DNA from: Aristolochia californica
Taxonomy: Eukaryota > Streptophyta > Magnoliopsida > Piperales > Aristolochiaceae
DNA: 64,000 bases
Reading direction: 5' to 3'
Assembly (NCBI GenBank): GCA_029961685.1
Contig: JARWKL010000012.1
Location: 14,090,227-14,154,226 of the forward strand
Shown here: positions 1 through 8,554 of the stretch, in pieces
Position numbering within the stretch: the first letter of the stretch is position 1
How the letters are laid out: every line of letters starts with the position of its first letter
Notes under the pieces: model-generated
Told to the model about the DNA's origin: nothing
The model's input: the letters and a program-made list of their open reading frames with translations, nothing else
Database searches by the model: none
Position numbers and translations under genes: made by a program

Positions 1-733
1 AAAAATCATTCTCCCACCTACACCGGGCTAGTCGACCCCTTAATTTGGCTACCCAAATGCGATCAAAATTTTACCCACCAAGGCACGTCGGACATGGACA
101 ATGTGAGTTTAGAGGCTTTCCACTTGCTGGATGAAACTCAACTCTGGTTCCATCAAGTGGAATTGGACCACTTGGTCGTTGATTGGGAAGAGTTTAAAGA
201 GCTGTGCACTATACGGTTTGGACTGCCAGCTTACAACAACCCTTTTGGGGACTTGGTCTTGTTACGACAGACCAGTTCAGTGAAAGCATACCAGACTCAA
301 TTTCAGGAAAAATTAGCTCGAGCCAGCCACCTAGTTCGACGAGACCAACATGTAAATATGTTCATAGTAGGGCTTACTGATTCGTTGAAACTGGAGGTGG
401 AACTCCATGCACCTACCGATTTGGGGCGAGCGATGAATTTAACTCAGGAAATGGAAGCAAAACAGCAGATTCAGAATAAGAGGGGCTTGCAAGGGGAGAG
501 TACCAATGCCCCCGGGTGGCAAGAGGGGAGGACTTATTCACCTCCGGTGACAGCATCACCAACGCCACCACCCAAATCTACGCCTAGATACCTATGGCAG
601 CATCCCCTAAAAGCAGCAACCCCCCATCCCCATATATCAGAAAATTAACAGGGATGGAAATGGCTAATAGACAAGCGAAGAACCTCTGCTATAATTGTGA
701 CTAACGTTACCGAGCGGGCCACCAATGTAAATG
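1..733 (+). pseudogene. Ty3/gypsy gag remnant (element A), enters from the left edge
   Basis: Capsid protein of a chromovirus-type gypsy element; gag normally forms the cytoplasmic virus-like particle. The reading frame is already open at about base 28 (a DPLIWL block, as in gag H at about 30.9 kb), so the ATG at 94 is internal. The Retrotrans_gag core follows (LLDETQLWF, DWEEFKELC, FGLPAYNNPFGDLVLLRQ) up to a stop at 646-648. A CCHC zinc knuckle of pattern CYNCD-RYRAGHQCK is readable at about 692-733 in a broken frame. Stops and a frameshift before the knuckle make it a pseudogene. The protease lies directly downstream. Family assignment is firm; the true start is outside the window. Confidence 0.85.
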
Positions 734-734
734 A

Positions 735-1230
735 TTGTTTTGGTTGGAATTGGAAGCATGGACTGAGGAAGTGGAACTACCAACACATACTCCAGAGGAG
801 GCCGAACCAGAAATTTCCTTACATGCTATTACAGGACAGAAGTCGGCCAACACCATGCAAGTTAGAGCCAAGGTTATTGACCAGGAATTGGTGGGATTAG
901 TGGACTCGGGCAGCACACATAACATCCTCAGTGTGACTGTGGCGAAACACCTCCGACTTGGGATCCAACGTCACCCCATTGCCACAGTTTCAGTCGCCAA
1001 TGGTGAGAATCTTCCGAGCTACAGGGTTAGCCACAGGGTTAGCCAGGAGGTACACTTTTCCATTGGTAATTCTCACTTTCCACTACATTTTTTGTCATCC
1101 CTCTCGCCAAATTTGATATGGTGCTCAGGGGTAGGTGGTTGCAAACTTTACCATTTTGTGGGACTTCTCAGAGTTAACAATGAGCGTTGTGTCGAAAGGC
1201 CAACCAGTAATGTTAAGGGTTAGTCATGCT
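735..1230 (+). pseudogene. gypsy retropepsin-like protease remnant (element A)
   Basis: Aspartic protease that would process the gag-pol polyprotein. The active-site motif LVDSGSTHNILS is intact near base 895-930, preceded by the ISLHAITGQKSANTMQVRA block shared with gypsy elements H (about 30 kb) and O (44.3 kb). The C-terminal half degrades after about 1100, and the frame is cut by the small LTR element inserted at 1281. It belongs to the same broken gag-pol as the upstream gag and the RT remnant at 1621. Confidence 0.82.
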
Positions 1231-1280
1231 ACCGCCGGGGCCTCTGTCCACCTCTTACACAAACAACAACCTCCGGATCG

Positions 1281-1620
1281 TGTTATGGTCCTGGGTAGTT
1301 AAGTACCTATGTCTTCTACTCCTAACAGGCAGTCTTTTGGGTAGTATTGGCTAGGTGCTTAACATTTGGTATCAGAGCAGGCGCTATGTCCCGACTTCGA
1401 ATCCCTGCGATTACACGACACAGGTGGATAACTCGCCCCTGGCGTGACGCCAGCAGGAATTATGGGATCCCTCCACCGGCGAGCATTGTTGTGTTATTGC
1501 CGCCGTGGTCGTCGGCTCGGGAGGGCGGGGTGTACTGTTGTGGTCCTGGGTGGTTAAGTACCTATGTCTTCCGCTCCTAACAGGCTAATCTTTTGGGTAG
1601 TATTGGCTAGGTGCTTAACA
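1281..1620 (+). mobile_element. Very small LTR element (TRIM/SMART type) inside gypsy A
   Basis: A complete 340-bp miniature LTR retrotransposon with no coding capacity. Direct terminal repeats of about 84-85 bp (1281-1364 and 1536-1620) start TGTT and end TTAACA, and share the segment CTAGGTGCTTAACA at their ends. Two bases after the left repeat is a perfect tRNA-Met PBS, TGGTATCAGAGC (1367-1378). The 171-bp interior ends with a purine-rich tract (1519-1530) a few bases before the right repeat. Flanks GATCG and AATCA match at only 3 of 5 positions, so the TSD is decayed. It interrupts gypsy pol between protease and RT. Such elements are known to depend on proteins supplied in trans. Confidence 0.85.
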
Positions 1621-2228
1621 AATCACCACGTGAAGCAGTTACTAGAGGAGTTCCCCAATGCCTTTCGAGAGCTGCATGGGCTTTTCCCATTGAGGTCTTG
1701 TGACCACGAGATTTGTTTCAAAACTGGATCAGATGCGATGATGGTTAGACCCTACCGGTATCCAGCCCTTCAGCATCATGAACTTGACTGGCCGTGCAAG
1801 ACCATGCTGGAACATGACCTTATCCGCAACAGTCATTCCCATTTTTCTTCGCCTGTTATACTAGTTAAGAAGCATCATGGCACATGGCGGTTCTATGTGA
1901 ACTACAGGGTGCTCAAACACTTCAAATGCACCTTTGGGACGGCACAAGTCGCCTCTCTTGACAACATCAATTCAGCTGAAGGCATCACAATGGACCTAGC
2001 ACAAGTTGCAACAATCACCACCTGGCCTCCACAGCACACCATTTCGGCCTTAGGAGGATTTTTGGGGCTATCGGGCTATTATCGGAAATTTATACAGAAT
2101 TACGGTCCACTAGCTAGTCCATTGATCAATCTTCTCCAGCACCAAGCTGTCATCTGGGCGGATACAGCCATGAAATCCTTCATGGCCCTCAAGTAAGTTT
2201 TCGCTTCCACTCCAGCCCTACAATTACT
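1621..2228 (+). pseudogene. gypsy reverse transcriptase remnant with catalytic core deleted (element A)
   Basis: The N-terminal RT blocks are readable (EEFPNAFRELHGLFPLR, VRPYRYP, HSHFSSPVILVKKHHGTWRFYVNY), then the frame jumps to the C-terminal LGGFLGLSGYYRKFI block. The YxDD-containing palm has been removed by an internal deletion around 1915-2000. After about 2228 the sequence joins a short stretch homologous to the extreme integrase C-terminus of element O, so RNase H and nearly all of integrase are also gone. The product could not be catalytic. Confidence 0.82.
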
Positions 2229-2273
2229 GGTCTTGAGGCCCTATTTATCGAGCTCGGGACAAGCTCTTTCTCC

Positions 2274-2283
2274 AAGGGGAGAG
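2274..2283 (+). other. Polypurine tract of gypsy A
   Basis: AAGGGGAGAG lies four bases before the LTR start at 2287, in the same place as the PPT of gypsy O (47506-47519). It would prime plus-strand synthesis. Confidence 0.7.
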
Positions 2284-2286
2284 TGA

Positions 2287-2543
2287 TGTTATTAACTCAA
2301 CAGCGAGCCGTATAACTCAGCGGCACCATGGGCGAGTCACTTGGTACTGAATGCTTTAATTATATTTCTGTTTAAATACGCCTCAGGGGCATTTTTGTAA
2401 TTTTCTCTCTAAACTATGGTTGGCGTGAAGTATTTGTGATGGGGAGATGGGAATATGAAATGGTAAGTTTGATTTGGCCGAAAGAGGATTTGGGTTCTCC
2501 TTCTAGAGCTCAGGGTTGGAGTTCCCCTGGAGCTCCTCCCCCA
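2287..2543 (+). repeat. Start of gypsy A 3' LTR
   Basis: The LTR begins TGTTATTAACTC right after the PPT. Its 3' end cannot be placed because the 5' LTR is outside the window. LTR-like leader sequence may continue beyond the poly-C tract to about 3.0 kb. Confidence 0.6.
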
Positions 2544-2569
2544 CCCCCCCCCCCCCCCCCCCCCCCCCC
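2544..2569. repeat. Poly-C tract, 26 C
   Basis: An uninterrupted run of 26 C, preceded by CCCCCA. Runs this long are rare and often mis-sized in assemblies. Confidence 0.95.
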
Positions 2570-3060
2570 AAAATCGTTTTTCCCTTGCTGTTACATCTCC
2601 CGTTTTCTATAGATCCCTTCACTGAACAGCAGCCCGAACCTTCTCTGGTTTCAGGTGCTGCTGTTCGTTGTGTTCACAGCAGGAACGTGAACTTGGAAGA
2701 CGAAACGGCACCTTGAGGGTGTTGTGGCTGAGGTAGTCGGAGAGCAGCAGGAAGTGGGAGTTTTTCTTATAGCAGAGCAGGGACACAGAACGGGTTCTCT
2801 GAGTGAGCCAGCACAGCAGGGATTTGCTGCCAAAATTTCGCCAGACAGCAAGGGACTGCTGCTCAGACGTCAACCACCACCAGCCCTCTTGCTGTTCATA
2901 TTCCGAGCATACCAGGGTGGATTCTCTGTCCACCAAGTTTCAGAAGAGAGTCACGATCCCAAACGAGTAAATTCCAGCAGCCCACGGCTGCTAACTGAGA
3001 CGAGCATACTAGGGGAGTTTCAATTAAATCATCCAGCAGTAAGCTGCTGTCCAAATCTGC
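2570..3060. other. Non-coding stretch, probable gypsy A LTR or leader
   Basis: I see no conserved protein here. The sequence is rich in AGCAG and CTGCTG and has an open frame on both strands, typical of GC-rich leader DNA. It leads straight into the 51-bp array. Confidence 0.45.
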
Positions 3061-3343
3061 TCAGATCTGTGGGCGCACTCCTTCACAGTTGTTGCTGCTG
3101 TCCGGACCACTTCAGATCTGTGGGCGCACTCCTTCACAGTTGTTGCTGCTGTCCGGACCACTTCAGATCTGTGGGCCCACTCCCTCACAGTTGCTGCTGC
3201 CGTCCAGACCAGTTCAGATCTGTGGGCCCACTACCTCACAGTTGCTGCTGCTGTCCAGACCGGTCCATATCTGTGGGCCCACTCCGTCACAGCTGTTGCT
3301 GCGGTTCAGACCAGTCCAGATCTGTGGGCCCACTCCCTCACAG
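3061..3343 (+). repeat. 51-bp tandem repeat array, 5.5 copies
   Basis: Units begin at 3061, 3112, 3163, 3214, 3265 and 3316 (partial). Each contains ATCTGTGGG, CACTCC and TCACAG followed by a CTG-rich block. Because 51 is divisible by 3, frames stay open and encode 17-residue repeats, Cys-rich in one frame and Leu-rich in another. The first two units are identical and later ones differ at several sites, so copying has been recent at the left end. There are no spacers. Confidence 0.95.
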
Positions 3344-3504
3344 CACCGGATTCATCCGCCCCTTGCTACGATACATGACTCGGGACCCTAACAACCATCT
3401 ACTTCTCATCCCATGATAAATTTTGTGTCTCATCATCGTTTGTCCCCTTTTTGTTGTTAATTTCTTTATGCTACTTCTTCTGTCTTTGTATCATTGTCCT
3501 TTCA

Positions 3505-4435
3505 GGAGGCTCTTACACATCCAAGGTGGAAGACAGCAATGGATGAAGAAATGCATGCTCTTTATGAAAATGAGCACTAGTCCCAATACCATCAGACAAG
3601 AAACCTGTCAGTTGCAAATGAGTGTTTACTATGAAACACAATCCGGATGGGTTCGTGGCTCGGTTGAAGACTCGCCTTGTTGCTAAAGGCTATAAACAAT
3701 ATTATGGCATTGATTATGAGGAAACCTTCTCTCCAGTGGCAAAAATGAACTCGGTACGTGTATTATTATCTCTGGTAGCTAACTCTTCCTGGCAGGTCTA
3801 TCAACTCGATGTCAAATTTTTATTTTTGTTAAAGGGGATATCAAAGAGAAAATTTATATGTATCAACCACCTGGGTATGTACTTGAGGGGGAGTCCGTAT
3901 GTTGACTAAAAAAATCCCTTTATGGTTTGAAACAGTCTCCTCGTGCATGGTTTGAAAATTTTAGCCAAGCTCTTATACGGGCCAGATTTCACAAATGCTC
4001 TGGAGATCACTCAGTATTTATTAAAGACACACCGAAGGGCAAAGTTATTTTGGCAATATATGTTGATAATATTATTATAACTGGTAGTGATCTCTAGGGC
4101 ATCCAGAAAACAAAAGAAATGATATATGTTGAATTCAAGACAAAGGATCTCAGACTGCTCAAATATTTTCTAGGTATTGAAGTACTACAATCCAGACATG
4201 AAATTATATTATCTCTGAGGAAGTATGTTCTTGACCTACTAGAGGAGACCAGAATGATGGGATGCAGACCAGCAAAAACTCCTATGGACCCAAATGCAAA
4301 ATTATGCGTAAGTACAGAAGAAGAGGTAGATATTGGAAAATATACCAAGATTGGTGGTAAAACTTATTTACCTCTGTGTAACAAGGCCGGATATTTCATA
4401 TGGAGTTAGTGTGGTAAGTCAATATATGCACAACC
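3505..4435 (+). pseudogene. copia reverse transcriptase remnant (copia A)
   Basis: RVT_2-type reverse transcriptase. Readable blocks in several frames are the MDEEMHAL start, [38 protein letters not shown], an active-site box, and LLKYFLGIEVLQSRHE. The YVDD box reads YVDN at about 4060, so one catalytic aspartate is lost. At least four frameshifts or stops are present. It continues into RNase H. Confidence 0.85.
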
Positions 4436-5015
4436 ACAAGTAAGTCATTGACAAGCACTAGAAAGGGTATTGTGATATGTGAAAGGAGCACCAAGAAAAT
4501 GGCTTCTCTATAAAAATCATGGTCACTTCAACATCGAAGGATTCTCAGATGTGGACTGGGCCGGATCCTCAGATGATAAGATATATACTTTGGGATATTG
4601 TACGATGGTTGGTGGGAACTTGGTTACATGGAGAAGCAAGAAACAAAACGTAGTTGCACGGTCTAGTGCAGAAGCAGAGTACAGAGTCATGACACACATG
4701 GTCGGTGAACTCCTATGGATCAAGTCTCTTCTTATTGAACTGGGATTCTACAAAGAAGCTCCTATGGTCCTATACTGCGATAATCAGGCCACAATACACA
4801 TCACATCGAATCCAGTCTTCCATGAGAGAACAAAGCATATTGAAGTAGACTGCCATGTCATACGAGAAAAAATCACTCCAGGCATCTTATCTTTCAAGCA
4901 TATATCTTCTCAGAACCAGGTCGCAGATATTCTCACCAAATTAGTCACTCAAAATTTTTTATCTACCATCTGCAGCAAGGTGGACATCTACAATGTTTTC
5001 TCATCCCCAACTTGA
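4436..5015 (+). pseudogene. copia RNase H domain (copia A)
   Basis: This 178-residue open stretch (from 4479) is the best kept piece of copia A. Catalytic acidic residues are visible in DVDWAGS, SSAEAEYR, LYCDNQA and KHIEVDCH. It ends with the ADILTK tail and a ...FSSPT stop immediately before the PPT (CTTGAGGGGG, 5011-5020). The upstream frame is broken, so it is not an independent gene. Confidence 0.88.
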
Positions 5016-5022
5016 GGGGGTG

Positions 5023-5602
5023 TGTTAAAATATGGGACCCACTATGGTTGCATGAGCTGGTGGGATCCACCATGAGGACGTGAGAAGCCAAGAGGAGTCA
5101 GCAAATAAGTTGGCATGAGTTGGTAGAATTGAAGATCTAGTGGGACCCACAAAAGCTACCACGAGCTGGTATCTTTGATACATGAGCTAGAAGATTACGT
5201 GGGACCCACAAAATATATTACATAATCTTGCAAATCCAGCTAAGAGGGCATTTCCTTATGGAGGACTTAAATTTTATGTAAGTCACAATTTAAGGAAATT
5301 AAAATTTGGGCAAGTTCTAAATTGAGTTGAATTATATTTGGAAAGTATACATAAATTCTATTACTCGGCCAGTATAAATTGAGGAGCTTGTATTCATAAT
5401 AAAATCATCAAGGCAAGGAGTTTTCTCCTCTCCCTCTCCTCTCCCTTGTAGAGCTTCTTCTTCTCCTTCTTCTTCTTCTTTTTCTTCTTGTTTCACCTCT
5501 ACCTGAGAGCATTCTCTCTCCTTCTTCTCTCTCCTTCTTGGTTTTTTCCCTTTTCTCTCTCACCTTGCTTGATATATTATTTATGGTGTCCTAAATTCAA
5601 CC
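5023..5602 (+). repeat. 3' LTR of copia A
   Basis: Starts TGTTAAAATATGGG just after the PPT and ends CCTAAATTCAAC, matching the LTR ends of copia I, M and N. It contains GTGGGACCCAC at 5140-5150 and 5199-5209, a variant at 5059-5071, and a TATAAAT box at 5373-5379 followed by a CTT-rich leader. Confidence 0.88.
5373..5379 (+). promoter_or_regulatory. TATA box in copia A LTR
   Basis: TATAAAT about 230 bp before the LTR end, in the same relative place as TATAAATAG in the copia I and N LTRs. Predicted from position and sequence only. Confidence 0.5.
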
Positions 5603-6180
5603 TACCAATCACATTTTCATAAAGCTTGCAACCATACTTCATTATCTTGGAAACAATCCAATTTAGATAAAACTGGCAGATGGTGACCATTAGACCAAGT
5701 AAAGGACTTCCTAGTGAGAGCAATTTCATGATGATTACAACCACCGATGAAATCATCAAACTACTTCATAAAGGTAGTTATTCAATGGGTGGTGGGAAGT
5801 CTTCTCATGGCAGTATGGAGTGGCATTAATGTCTCCCACAAGGAGGAGGAGTTGCCAATGCTTTCAAATACTAGGAAGATCCTCCCAAAAGAACTAACTG
5901 TCATGATAATGGGTCAGACCATAAACTCATATAAGACATGAACTTCTTCTAGTACATATGTCAAGGACCTTGACACCGATGGAGAAAGTCCCCAGGACAT
6001 AATCAGAAACCTCAAGAACCCATGTCACAAATAAGAAGGATACCACCAAAGGAGCCAATAGCATCAAGCTGCAGCCACTCAAAATCATGGGACAACTAGA
6101 TGCCTTGAACGATTGTATGAGCTAATGAAGAGGCCTTCGTCTCCTAAAGGACAACAAGGCTTGCCTTGGAAGAAGAAATA
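5603..6180 (-). pseudogene. LINE (L1-type) endonuclease fragment
   Basis: Read on the minus strand in shifting frames, this matches the AP-endonuclease domain of plant L1 LINEs. A EWLQLDAIGSFGGILLICDM block (about 6080-6020) is followed by GDINATPYCHEKTSHH (about 5830-5780) and DDFIGGC...RKSFTWSNGH..LSKLD (about 5755-5650). These correspond to the family's WLVGDFNA and FTWSN..SRLDR motifs. No LINE RT is present. Copia A ends exactly at its left side. Many stops make it a fossil. Confidence 0.7.
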
Positions 6181-6645
6181 AAGTTTTGAATGCTTGCCCG
6201 ACATCGGCCAAAGCCAATTCTACACCCAAATCGATAACCTCAAGTTTAAATTTCCAGTTTCACCTCATGGATCAGGGATGAGGTGGAAAAGAAACCCCAA
6301 TGGGTTTCAGGTCAAGGACAGGTTTCCCAAAACCACACCTGAGGGGATGATATGGAGATTTAAAAAAGGTAGGGCTTGGCCAAGGAAAGGTCGGATTTTT
6401 GGGGATGGGGAAGTTTATGGGGACAAGGTGGAGATGGGTTGGGTTAGGGTTTACGGGAATGAGACGAGGACATTGATTGGGCTAGAATCAGGTTTGACAT
6501 TTTAGGATTTTTGATTTTTTTTTAGGTTTCTACTTTTGAAGTCCGGGTTTGGGTTGGATTTTTGAAACCCAAACCCAACATGACCCATGCCCACCCCTAG
6601 CCTCTAGAAGTCATTGTTGCAGATTGTCATTGAACCTCTTGTGAA
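6181..6645. other. No recognised gene; possible hAT-like terminus
   Basis: G-rich sequence with an unremarkable open frame at 6194-6505. The stretch 6555-6600 read in reverse starts CTAGGGGTGGGCATGGGTCA, a form seen at hAT-type transposon ends. I could not find a matching inverted end. Confidence 0.35.
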
Positions 6646-6720
6646 TGTTAAGTTGTGGAGCCTAATCAACGCTCTACGTTGAGTTGGTATTTGGATTGAT
6701 CTTCGCGGCAAGGTTGTCAT

Positions 6721-6757
<37 letters not shown>

Positions 6758-7117
6758 GAAAGTCCCCCTCCCATGGGGGCAGAGCCCCTGCTTGGTCCAT
6801 AATATATTAACTTTTTGTTTCATTAAGGGTAGTTTGGGAATTTTACTCTTGTATAGTGGTTGCCAAAATTTTCTCTTTATAATTGAGGGACACCACTATT
6901 AGGGTTTTATCATCAACACCGAGAAGGAGTTGGAGGGCCAGCCCAAGAGAGGTTAGAGAAAACACTTGTAAGTGTGTGCAATTTCTATTGTAAACTATTT
7001 CATCTTTATTGTGGATTACTACATCGGCAGAGACAGAACGTAGTCTCACCATGAGGTGAACCTGTATAAATTTATTTTTTCTCATTAGTTTGAAATTAGG
7101 GCATCTAATTCCTAACA
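6646..7117 (+). repeat. 5' LTR of copia B
   Basis: Begins TGTTAAGTTGTGGAG and ends ATTCCTAACA. It differs from the 3' LTR mainly by a 34-G run replacing about 5 G. A reverse copy of the same LTR family lies at 15838-16330. Confidence 0.93.
6721..6754. repeat. Poly-G tract, 34 G
   Basis: An uninterrupted run of 34 G inside the 5' LTR. The 3' LTR has GTGGGGGTTGG at the same place, so the run expanded after insertion or is an assembly artefact. Confidence 0.95.
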
Positions 7118-7119
7118 AG

Positions 7120-7131
7120 TGGTATCAGAGC
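7120..7131 (+). other. PBS of copia B (tRNA-Met)
   Basis: TGGTATCAGAGC, two bases after the LTR end. It is complementary to the 3' end of initiator tRNA-Met and primes minus-strand synthesis. Confidence 0.9.
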
Positions 7132-7152
7132 TTTGGTTCGTGATTGCGAGCA

Positions 7153-8340
7153 ATGGTTGGCATAAAAGGATCGGCACTTGGAATCTACAAGTTGGATGGT
7201 GTAGAATTTAGGATCTCATGAAAGGAACTTTAGATCAACAAGAAAGAAGAAGAAGAAGAAGAGAGAAGGAGAAGAGAAGAAGAAGAACGTGGAAGGAGAG
7301 AGTTTGAATTAAGGGAGAAGAGGGTTGCGTCAAAAAAAAAAAAATGAGGGCTGGACGAATTTGTGGAAAGAGAGGAGAGTGCTTCAATGCCCTACCTCTT
7401 AGCCAATGCTTTTATTTATAGTTTCACAATGCCCTTAGGGCTATAACGTGATAAACCAAAAGACATAAAAGGAACACATATTTACACTTCTATGCCATCT
7501 TTATGGAAAGCACCATATTTTACACATATGCCACTTCTTTGACATGTGGGCTTCTTGTCTTGAGCTCGTGGGCTTGAGCCCATCTTCCAACAGATGGTAT
7601 GGATTATGCTTTCTAGAGGATGTAGATCGAAGATTATTTGTACAGTAAAAATTTGCACGCACCACTTCTGGATATGAAACCAGAATGTATGAAAGATGAT
7701 GAGTGTAATCTCCATGGTGTTGGGAGTAGTCTAGTTAACACTGTCGAAGAAAGTTGCTTACAATGTGGCATCAGAGGAAACCACAGTTGGGATGATGAAG
7801 ATTTTGTCAGACATGTATGAGAAGCCTTCCAGAAATAATAAGGTACATCTCATGAAAAAACTCTTCAATTTAAATATGATAGAAAATACATCAATAGCAT
7901 CACATTTGAATGATTTTAGCAATATTGTCAATCAATTGACTTCCGTTCAAATTAAATTTGATGAGGTTCATGCTTTAATTCTTTTGGCATCTCTGCCAAA
8001 TTTTTGGGAGCCAATGAAGGAGGTGGTCAGCAACTCTGTAGGCAATCAGAAGTTGAATGATGTTCGGGATACCATGCTTGTGGAAGAATTTTGTAGAAAG
8101 GACTCAGGAGAATTGTTGACATCCAAGTCTGTCCCAAATGTCGATTCTAGAGGCAGGAACTTTGAGAGGAATTCCAAAAAGGACAATGGTAGAGGGAAGT
8201 CAAGGAATGGAAGAAGCAAGTCCAAATTCGGAAGGAATGTGGAGTCTTGGAACTGTAGCAAGTCTGGTCACATAAAGAAAAATTGCAGAGCACTGAAGAA
8301 GGTTGAAAAGAAAAATGACGTTTGCAACTGCAGTATTTGA
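7153..8340 (+). pseudogene. copia B gag, split by a solo LTR
   Basis: UBN2-type gag. The N-terminus (ALGIYKLDG) runs to 7199, is interrupted by the solo LTR, and resumes at 7598 with DYAF-RM-IEDYLYSKNLHAP. An almost intact stretch at 7765-8340 carries MMKILSDMYEKPSRNNKVHL, MKKLFNLNMIE, LILLASLPNFWEPMKE and a CCHC knuckle (CSKSGHIKKNC; the first Cys reads WNC). A basic Arg/Lys/Ser-rich segment precedes the knuckle. Stops within DYAF-RM and a frame change near 7765 inactivate it. Confidence 0.87.
7200..7592 (-). repeat. Solo LTR, reverse orientation, inside copia B gag
   Basis: 393 bp, starting TGTAG and ending CCAACA on the plus strand, with a perfect GATGG target duplication at 7195-7199 and 7593-7597. 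Read on the minus strand it begins TGTTGGAAGATGGGC, the head shared with elements F, G, K and P, and ends in a CT-rich leader. No interior remains, so the element was lost by LTR-LTR recombination. Confidence 0.9.
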
Positions 8341-8554
8341 AGAGGTACAATATGCTTCATTCTTGTTGGTTGATAGCCCTATTAACTCTTGGGTGTTAGA
8401 TCCAGGAGCTTCTTTTCTCACCACCGCATTGAAATGAAAAATGATGTTGCAAATGTAGTGTTTGAAGAGGTACAATATGCTTTACTCTTGTCGGTTGATA
8501 GGCCTATTGACTCTTGGGTGTTAGATCCAGGAGCTTCTTTTCGCACCACCGCAT
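8305..8554 (+). repeat. 126-bp tandem duplication spanning the copia B protease site
   Basis: Units 8305-8430 and 8431-8554 each contain the gag tail, EEVQYA and the protease active-site region SWVLDPGASF. Both copies read LDPGAS rather than LDSGAS. Differences between units show the duplication is not recent. Confidence 0.9.

Larger units (their letters stand above)
3395..5602 (+). mobile_element. Ty1/copia remnant A (5' truncated; RT, RNase H and 3' LTR)
   Basis: Similarity to copia elements I, M and N of this window starts at about 3395, in the integrase-RT linker, and runs to the end of a 3' LTR. The left part (5' LTR, gag, protease, integrase) is missing. No flanking repeat can be tested because the left end is truncated. 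Confidence 0.85.

Noticed and set aside
3061..3343. CRISPR-like array
   Set aside because: Repeats are directly adjacent with no spacers, the unit is 51 bp, and the setting is a plant nuclear genome.
2724..3416. 230-residue open frame with Cys-rich repeats as a possible secreted protein gene
   Set aside because: The frame is kept open by the 51-bp tandem array and LTR-like DNA. There is no signal peptide and no conserved start, and other frames are open too.
6194..6505. 103-residue open frame
   Set aside because: Repetitive G-rich composition with no domain, in DNA that looks like transposon edge.
7120..7131. TGGTATCAGAGC sites as tRNA gene parts
   Set aside because: They sit next to LTR ends without any cloverleaf, so they are primer binding sites.
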